A stretch of 5,113 nucleotides of DNA, from the NCBI GenBank assembly GCA_002422305.1, contig DIUG01000048.1, forward strand, positions 41,434 through 46,546, written 5' to 3'. A model generated the notes under the pieces. That model was not told where the DNA came from, searched no databases, and worked only from the letters and a program-made list of their open reading frames with translations. Both the position numbers and the translations under genes were made by a program. Below are positions 1 to 5,113 of the stretch, one piece after another; position 1 is the first letter of the stretch; each line of letters opens with the position of its first letter. This DNA is from Patescibacteria group bacterium UBA6164. Its GTDB lineage: Bacteria > Patescibacteriota > Gracilibacteria > BD1-5 > UBA6164.

Positions 1-11
1 TAATAAAAATA

Positions 12-1448
12 ATGAATAAATATATAAAAACTATAGGATTAGAAGTTCATATAAGAATAAAATCTAAGACAAAAATGTTTTGTAGTTGTTTAAATGCAGT
101 TGCTTTAGCAGAAGAACCAAATATTAATATTTGTCCTGTTTGTATGGGTTTTCCAGGTATGTTACCTGTATTAAATAAAGAAGTTGTAAAATTATGATTG
201 ATTTGAGGTATGATGATGTGATGTGAAATAAATAAAATTTCTAGATTTGATAGAAAGACTTATTTTTATCCAGATAATCCAACTGCTTATCAAATTACTC
301 AATTATATGAACCTATTGTTTGAAAATGAAAAGTAAAAGTACTAGTTGATGAACAAGTTAGAGAATTTGCTATTCATCATATGCATTTAGAAAATGATGT
401 ATGAAAACTTATTCATGTTTGATGAAAAACTTTATGTGATTATAATAGATCTGGAAGTCCTTTGATGGAAATAGTTACTGATCCTGTTTTTCATAATAAA
501 GAAGAAGTAATGGAATTTTTGAAGGAATTACAAAAACTTATGAGAGCATGATGAGTGTCTGATGCTGATATGGAAAAATGACAAATGAGATGTGATGTAA
601 ATATTTCTGTTGCACTAGAGTGATCAAATGAATTATGATGTAGAACAGAAACAAAAAATGTAAATAGTTTTTCTGCTATTTGAAGAGTTATAGATCATGA
701 ATCAAAAAGACAAATAAAAATACTTGAATCATGATGAGTTGTTGAACAAGAAACTAGATGATGGGATGATGATACTGGTACTTCTAAATCACAAAGATCA
801 AAAGAAGATACTATGGATTATAGATGTTTTCCAGAACCAGACTTATTGCCTATTTCTTTAGATGATGAATTTATATTAGAGGCAAAAAATTCTTTACCAG
901 AATTACCTATAGAGAAAAGAATTAGGTATTTAAAAGATTATAAGTTATCTAATGATGATGTTAGATTATTAACTACTAATAGAGAATTAAGTGAATATTT
1001 TGATAAATTAGTATTATTAACAAATGATTCTAAAAAATCTTGTAGTTATATAACTACAATATTATTATCAATGATAAATGAATCTGAAATAATAAATTGA
1101 GTTAATGATTTAAAATTTGATATTAAAGAATTAGCTAGAGTTATAGAATTAGTTAACAATGATGAATTATCTTCAACTAATTCTAAACAAGTTATAGAAG
1201 AATTATTTATTAATTGAGGTGAGGTAGATATTATTGTAGATGAAAATAATTTAAGACAAAAAAATGATATGTGATCTCTTGAAATAATTGTTAATGATGT
1301 AATTGTTAATAATTCTAAACAAGTAGAAGATTATAAATGATGAAATGTTAATATTTTTGGTTTTTTAGTTGGTCAATGTATGAAAGCATCAAAATGACAA
1401 GGTAATCCAAAAATTTTTAATGAATTATTGAAAAAAAAGCTAGATTAA
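12..1448 (+). CDS. gatB: Asp-tRNA(Asn)/Glu-tRNA(Gln) amidotransferase subunit B (code 25, TGA = Gly)
   Basis: GatB binds misacylated Glu-tRNA(Gln) or Asp-tRNA(Asn) and, with ammonia supplied by GatA, converts it to Gln-tRNA or Asn-tRNA in the cytoplasm. Reading TGA as Gly gives 478 residues, a normal family length, ending in TAA. The N-terminal I-G-L-E-V-H lies at residues 8-13. A Cys pair C24-x-C26 with C41-P-V-C44 resembles the zinc site of many bacterial GatBs. F-D-R-K-T-Y-F-Y-P-D-N-P follows at about 76-87. The family signature D-Y-N-R-S-G-S-P-L-M-E spans 143-153, and D-Y-R-C-F-P-E-P-D lies near 269-277. The C-terminal GatB/YqeY tail reads G-F-L-V-G-Q-C-M-K-A-S-K-G-Q-G-N-P. There are 23 in-frame TGA codons, mostly on conserved glycines; without recoding the gene would stop after 61 codons. 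The ATG at 12 puts the conserved start in register. The TAA at 1-3 may end an upstream gene, perhaps gatA or gatC, but this cannot be seen. Position 128 is Asn where relatives usually have Glu (H-L-E-N-D-V-G-K). Confidence 0.97.
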
Positions 1449-1457
1449 AATTTAAAA

Positions 1458-1507
1458 AAACAAATAAAAAATTAGATTTTTTATATAATCTAATTTTTTA
1501 TTTGTTT
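1458..1507. terminator. Rho-independent terminator after gatB (probably works in both directions)
   Basis: A perfect inverted repeat begins 10 bases after the gatB stop: 21-bp arms (1458-1478 and 1487-1507) around an 8-base loop. It is flanked by A-rich sequence before and a T-rich tract (1508-1514) after, so RNA from the + strand would form a hairpin followed by U residues. The stem is almost entirely A-T, with only two G-C pairs, as expected for this base composition. The A tract on the left would also serve transcription from the other strand. It separates gatB from the downstream membrane-protein gene. Confidence 0.85.
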
Positions 1508-1512
1508 ATTTT

Positions 1513-1541
1513 TTGCTTGAAAATAAATTATATGTTAAAAT
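1513..1541 (+). promoter_or_regulatory. Candidate sigma70-type promoter for the membrane-protein gene
   Basis: TTGCTT (1513-1518) and TAAAAT (1536-1541) are separated by 17 bases, giving a plausible -35/-10 pair about 40 bases before the ATG at 1581. An alternative pair is TTGAAA (1517-1522) with a second TAAAAT (1541-1546), 18 bases apart. The placement directly after the gatB terminator supports a new transcription unit. Hexamers like these are common by chance in such AT-rich DNA, so the call is tentative. No Shine-Dalgarno sequence is visible between it and the start codon. Confidence 0.35.
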
Positions 1542-1580
1542 AAAATTAAATAACAAATTTGAATTTAATCTTAAATTAAT

Positions 1581-3782
1581 ATGAACTTTATTAAATATAT
1601 AAAAGAAAAAAAAATAAATAAAAAAATTACTAAGTATTTTTTTATGTTTTTTCTTGTATTTTTATTTTCTTTTGATTCAACATTTGCAGCAGATTTTAAT
1701 GAAATAAAACAAACAATTTCTCTTGTTGCTGAATTTCTTTTAAAGTGAATATCTTTATTATTAGCTTTAATGACTTATTTATCAGCTATATTTTTATCTC
1801 CAGAATGGATAAATGGTAGCTTATTTTGATTAAATACTTATTTTGATAAAATTTGGATATTAATTTCAAATATTGTATATACTGTATTTGCTTTTATTTT
1901 GATTTGGATAGCATTTATGAATATTATTTGAAAAAATTCAGATCAATATCAATTAAAACAAGCATTACCAAAATTTATAGTATGAATATTAATTGTACCA
2001 TTTTCAAAATTTTTAGTACAATTTATTCTTTCTCTTTCTGCAATATTAACAGTTTCTGCATTATCTCTGCCTTTTGAAACTTTTGATCTTTTTGAAAGTA
2101 AATTAAGTGATGTTCAAGTTCCTACAGATTGTACATTAGATCTTAGTTCATTTTTATGAGAAGATGAATGAGGTACTTCTAGTTGAAATGAAAATGATTG
2201 ATTTATTAAGTGTGATCATGAAAATACAAAATCATTAACAGAAATTACATGAAAATGAGATGCTATAAATTCTATATTTTGAATAGTATCTATGTATACA
2301 TATGGTATATTATCACTGGATACTATAGATGATGTAACTGCTTTAAATTTACAACAACTTAAAACAATGTGAGATTTAGTAGTTAAGATAGTATTTGATT
2401 TAATTTTTGTTATTGTATATTCAGTATTGATTATTACTTTATGATTTGTTTTAATGATTAGGTGAATATATATATGGCTTTATATAATGTTTTCTCCAGT
2501 ATTTTGATTGATGTATTTTTTTGGTAAGAAGGATTGAGGGGGAGAATGATTATTTGCAAAATTTAGTTTTAAAGAATTTATAGCATTAGCAATGGTTCCA
2601 GTTTATACAATGTTAGCATTATCTTTTTGATTATTATTTTTATTTGTTGTTTGAGCTTGAGTGACAGCTCCTTCAAATACTTCATCTGATATAGTTGTTG
2701 ATCAAAGTAAAATAAAAATAGGAGAATTTACTTTAAATATCAAATGACAAGTATCTGAAGTAGAAAATGTTACAAAGTTTTGAAAAGAAATTTGATGAGG
2801 TGCCTTATGAATTGTATGAAGTCTTATAATTAAAGTATTTGGTATAGTATTATTACGGTGAACAATGATGGCTGCAATGAGAAAATCTGAGATTACAAAA
2901 CAAATTACAGAAACTGTATATAAATTTGGGTCTCAAGTGTGAGGAATGGTTTCTGCAATACCTTGAAATATACCTATCTTTGGTTGACAAAGTGCTAATA
3001 GCTTAGGTGTAATATGACAAAAAGCCCAATGATATTTTCAAAATAAAGAGGCTCTTAGAGCCAATGAATTTATGGAAAAACATAATTTGTTTTGATCAGA
3101 TCCTTTTACTTGAAAAATGTCAATTAATAATAATAATGCTAATAGTGTATCTTCATGAGAGCAAACTAAAAATTTATTAGAAAAAGTATTTAAAGATATG
3201 TGATGAAAAGAAGAGAAATTGAATACTAAGGAATTTAAAGAATTATTAAATAATATTGCATTAAATACTAGATCAGGAGCAAGTGAAGAATTTAAAAATT
3301 ATATGGATAGTAAAAAATGACAAGCTACTTTGAATAATAATGAAGTTACAGAAGCATTAAATAAATTAGAAACTCCGATCATAAATTTAGATTATAATTG
3401 AGATCCTACTACAGGTTGAAATTATTCTCAACTTAGAAATCATATTAGAAATAATTGAAATAATACTTGAAATAATACTTGAAATAATAATAATTGAAAT
3501 AATAATAATTGAAATAATACTTGAAATAATACTAATATTACTCCTCCTTCTGATTTAGTAAATCTTAAAACAAGAATGAATGATGTTACTACAAAAGATC
3601 AAGCAATAACAGATTTAGCTACTGCAATTAAGGATCAAATAAAAGGTTTGAGTTTAACTGAAGTACAAGCATTAGATAAAATTAAAACAGATTTAGATAT
3701 TGATAATGTGGCAATTGTATGAGAAATAGTTGATAAATTAAAATGAATCGATCCAGTTATATTTAATTCACCAACACCATAA
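1581..3782 (+). CDS. Signal-peptide-bearing polytopic membrane protein, VirB6/TrbL-like (code 25)
   Basis: Reading TGA as Gly gives 733 residues ending in TAA. A Lys-rich N-terminus (1-18), a hydrophobic core (20-31) and D-S-T-F-A-A-D (32-38) form a signal peptide, with likely cleavage after A36 or A37. Hydrophobic helices follow at about 52-73, 92-116, 132-160, 232-246, 266-292, 296-314, 335-360 and 408-425. The R-G-I-Y-I-W-L-Y-I-M-F-S-P-V-F segment (294-308) resembles the Trp/Ser-Pro helix of VirB6/TrbL-type type IV secretion channel proteins, which often occur in Candidate Phyla genomes. A hydrophilic loop (about 161-228) holds the only two cysteines, C184 and C211. From about 430 on the protein is hydrophilic; it carries an Asn/Gly repeat linker at 624-651 and ends in an acidic, helical-looking segment. 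There are 48 in-frame TGA codons and a single CGN codon (CGG, 2856-2858). The membrane architecture is well supported; the family assignment rests on recalled architecture and is moderate. No VirB4-type ATPase or pilin gene is in the window to confirm it. Confidence 0.9.
3450..3533 (+). repeat. Tandem Asn/Gly-coding repeat (12- and 15-base units) inside the membrane-protein gene
   Basis: Repeated units built from TGA-AAT-AAT-ACT (12 bases) and TGA-AAT-AAT-AAT-AAT (15 bases) run in frame. In code 25 they read G-N-N-T, G-N-N-T, G-N-N-N-N, G-N-N-N-N, G-N-N-T, G-N-N-T after an initial N-N, covering residues 624-651. All repeat glycines are TGA. The product is a flexible, uncharged linker between the membrane/cytoplasmic body and the last 80 residues. 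Near-identical codons in each unit suggest growth by slippage or unequal exchange, so copy number may vary between strains. Confidence 0.9.
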
Positions 3783-3838
3783 TTTAATAAATAAAAATAG
3801 GAACAATTTAAATCGTTCCTATTTTTATTTATTAAATT
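3781..3838. terminator. Shared bidirectional terminator between two convergent genes
   Basis: A perfect 24-bp stem (3781-3804 with 3815-3838) encloses a 10-base loop. The loop-proximal end carries the G-C-containing core A-T-A-G-G-A-A-C paired with G-T-T-C-C-T-A-T. A-rich sequence on one side and T-rich on the other make it suitable for terminating both strands. The left arm begins inside the TAA stop of the membrane-protein gene (3780-3782). The right arm contains the stop (3825-3827) and the last few codons of the minus-strand gene. Confidence 0.9.
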
Positions 3839-5015
3839 TTAGTATAAAGTCATTTATTTCAAGTATTTCTAAATCATCATAAATTAATTTATTAATTCAT
3901 ATTTTTTTTATATCTTCTACTAATATATATTTTTTATTCTCGTCTCATATTTTTAATAATTTACTCACTTCTTTTTTTATTTCTTCTTTTGAATTATGTT
4001 CGGAGATATGTATATATATTTTTTCTTTTATACTAGAGTTATTTTCTATTTCTCAATAAAATGTAAATTCAAATTTTCAAATAATTCATCAATATATATT
4101 ATAATTGTATAACTCTAATATGTTAAAAACCATATTTTCTAGTAATATTTTATTATTTAATTGAAAATTACTTAAACTATTTCTTATTCAATTATCACTA
4201 AAATAATATTTTGCTTTTGAAGTAATAGCTTTATTATTTTTAATATAATACTTGTAAACTCTTTTTAATATTTTTTCTTGTATAGAAAAATCTACATAAT
4301 CTATAGTAGTTTTTAAAGAAATATTTTTTATTTCACCTAGATTTTTTTGTAATTCTCTTAAAGATATATAATAATTATTTTTAGATATATATGTTAAAGT
4401 GAAAGTATACAATAATATACTTTTAACTCAATAATTCAAAAATATATCATTTAAAAATATATCATTTAGTATTAATTTTAAAAATTTTTCTTTTAAATTA
4501 TCAGATTCTAATATTTTTATTTCATTTATTGTTCAATATTTTAAAGAATCATATAAATTATCAATAGTTATGACTTTATTTGTTAAAATTTCTAATTCCT
4601 TTATTCATCAAATTTTAATTGTATTTCATACAAGTATAGTTTTATAATTTAATTTATATATTTTTGTTATAAAATCTTTTATTCAATCTATTTTTGAAAT
4701 ATTTTGTAAAATTATTATTTTTGGTTTTTTGTATAACTGTATATATTCATTTAATAATAAATCTAATTCTTTATTAGTTGGTATTCTATTTTCGATATCA
4801 TCTGATTTATTAAAATAAAAATATTTACTTTTTAAATTTGTTTTATGTATGAATTCTTTAATAAAATTTATTTTTCATGTATTTTTAAGTCATTTTATTA
4901 TTATTAATTTATCTTTATTTAGTATTTCTATTGTTTTCTTTATATTATTTAGATTATATGGAATAAAACTATCTTTTTCTAATATAAAGAAATTCATTCT
5001 TTTGCTATTATTCAT
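3825..5015 (-). CDS. AAA_14/DUF4143-type ATP-binding protein with degenerate active-site motifs (code 25)
   Basis: Reading TGA as Gly gives 396 residues from the ATG at 5015-5013, which is directly preceded by an in-frame TAA, to TAA at 3827-3825. A second ATG at codon 7 is an alternative start. The layout matches ATP-binding proteins with an N-terminal AAA_14 domain and a C-terminal DUF4143 domain, a family that is abundant in Candidate Phyla, archaea and Bacteroidetes and whose function is poorly known. The P-loop equivalent I-I-I-K-G-L-K-N-T-G-K-I (38-49) keeps both glycines and the lysine but has Ile where Ser/Thr should bind magnesium. The Walker B strand reads K-I-I-I-L-Q-N-I-S (99-107) where relatives have L-D-E-I-Q. 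K-Y-Y-F-S-D-N-G-I-R-N (269-279) and L-L-E-N-M-V-F (291-297) are typical DUF4143 segments. The later E-V-D-F and Y-I-Q-V motifs appear as E-F-T-F (316-319) and Y-I-H-I (334-337). Fifteen of sixteen glycines are TGA; there is no Cys or Trp. The frame is otherwise intact, so this is not an obvious pseudogene. Confidence 0.85.
4438..4467 (-). repeat. Perfect 15-base tandem duplication within the AAA/DUF4143-type gene
   Basis: The 15-base unit at 4438-4452 is repeated exactly at 4453-4467. On the minus strand it encodes a doubled L-N-D-I-F segment (I-L-N-D-I-F-L-N-D-I-F-L-N), located between the ATPase-like part and the DUF4143-like part. The duplication keeps the frame. Complete identity of the copies suggests it is recent. 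Confidence 0.9.
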
Positions 5016-5024
5016 TTATAAATG

Positions 5025-5040
5025 TATAAGTTAACTTATA
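5025..5040. promoter_or_regulatory. 16-bp perfect palindrome in the leader of the AAA/DUF4143-type gene
   Basis: TATAAGTTAACTTATA equals its own reverse complement. It lies 10 bases upstream of the start codon at 5015 and downstream of the predicted promoter, in the position of an operator for a dimeric repressor. With no loop it is a poor RNA hairpin, so a DNA-binding site is likelier than an attenuator. Chance is a real alternative in DNA this rich in A and T, although the central GTTAAC makes it less trivial than a simple AT run. Confidence 0.4.
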
Positions 5041-5064
5041 TAAAATAGTATTTTTTACTATATA

Positions 5065-5096
5065 TTTATATATTAATAAAAAAATAAAAAAGTCAA
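5065..5096 (-). promoter_or_regulatory. Sigma70-type promoter for the AAA/DUF4143-type gene
   Basis: On the minus strand TTGACT (5096-5091) matches the -35 consensus in five of six bases. It is followed 18 bases later by TATATA (5072-5067), overlapping TATAAA (5070-5065), as the -10. Transcription would begin near 5058, giving a leader of about 40 bases. A small 6-bp inverted repeat with a 5-base loop (5045-5061) lies around the expected start site. No Shine-Dalgarno sequence is visible before the ATG. The rest of 5016-5113 is A/T-rich with no gene seen. Confidence 0.6.
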
Positions 5097-5113
5097 GTTT
5101 TATAAAAAAATAA

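Noticed and set aside
195..197. TGA as tryptophan (code 4, Mycoplasma-like)
   Set aside because: The conserved positions are glycines (for example the Gly in V-G-K-L-I-H and both P-loop glycines of the minus-strand gene), and TGG is used for Trp.
12..1448. gatB as a pseudogene broken by many stops
   Set aside because: Every interrupting codon is TGA, never TAA or TAG. They fall on glycines that the family conserves, and the frame runs without shift to a natural C-terminus.
1853..2077. 74-codon + strand open frame in a different frame
   Set aside because: It lies inside the membrane-protein gene in another frame, has no recognisable content, and is explained by A/T-rich shadow coding.
3450..3533. 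Regular short repeats as a CRISPR array
   Set aside because: Units are 12-15 bases with no unique spacers, and they are in frame with a coding sequence.
4849..5034. 61-codon + strand hydrophobic open frame resembling a small membrane protein
   Set aside because: It is antisense to the N-terminal part of the DUF4143-type gene. Its Phe/Leu/Ile richness is what complementing Lys/Asn/Ile codons gives.
5041..5113. A/T-rich tail as a replication origin
   Set aside because: No DnaA-box-like motif or clustered repeats are visible; ordinary promoter DNA explains it.

Overview
The window reads as chromosomal DNA from an uncultivated, very AT-rich bacterium that uses genetic code 25, in which UGA encodes glycine. 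This points to Absconditabacteria (SR1) or Gracilibacteria in the Candidate Phyla Radiation/Patescibacteria. The evidence is direct. Under the standard code all three genes break into short fragments. When TGA is read as Gly, each becomes one long ORF ending in TAA, and the TGAs of gatB fall on glycines that the family conserves (V-G-K-L-I-H, R-A-G-G-V-S-D, Y-K-G-G, A-S-K-G-Q). By hand count about 86 of roughly 113 glycines in the three genes are TGA. TGG is still used for Trp.

Layout: (1) gatB, + strand, 12-1448, the B subunit of Asp/Glu-tRNA amidotransferase, complete. (2) 1449-1580, a strong hairpin terminator followed by a candidate promoter. (3) 1581-3782, + strand, a 733-residue secreted or inserted polytopic membrane protein. 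It has a signal peptide, about eight hydrophobic helices and a long hydrophilic C-terminal part with an Asn/Gly repeat linker. It most resembles the VirB6/TrbL-like inner-membrane proteins of type IV secretion systems. (4) 3781-3838, a perfect hairpin that serves two convergent genes and contains both stop codons. (5) 5015-3825, - strand, a 396-residue AAA_14/DUF4143-type ATP-binding protein whose Walker A, Walker B and C-terminal nuclease-like motifs all look degenerate. (6) 5016-5113, its upstream region, with a good promoter and a 16-bp perfect palindrome in the leader.

The three genes do not form an obvious pathway. gatB is housekeeping and is closed off by its own terminator. The membrane protein looks like a separate transcription unit and could be part of an envelope or secretion apparatus whose other genes lie outside the window. 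The DUF4143-type gene is convergent and probably independent. No RNA gene, CRISPR array or insertion sequence was recognised. No convincing Shine-Dalgarno sequence precedes the two starts whose leaders are fully visible.
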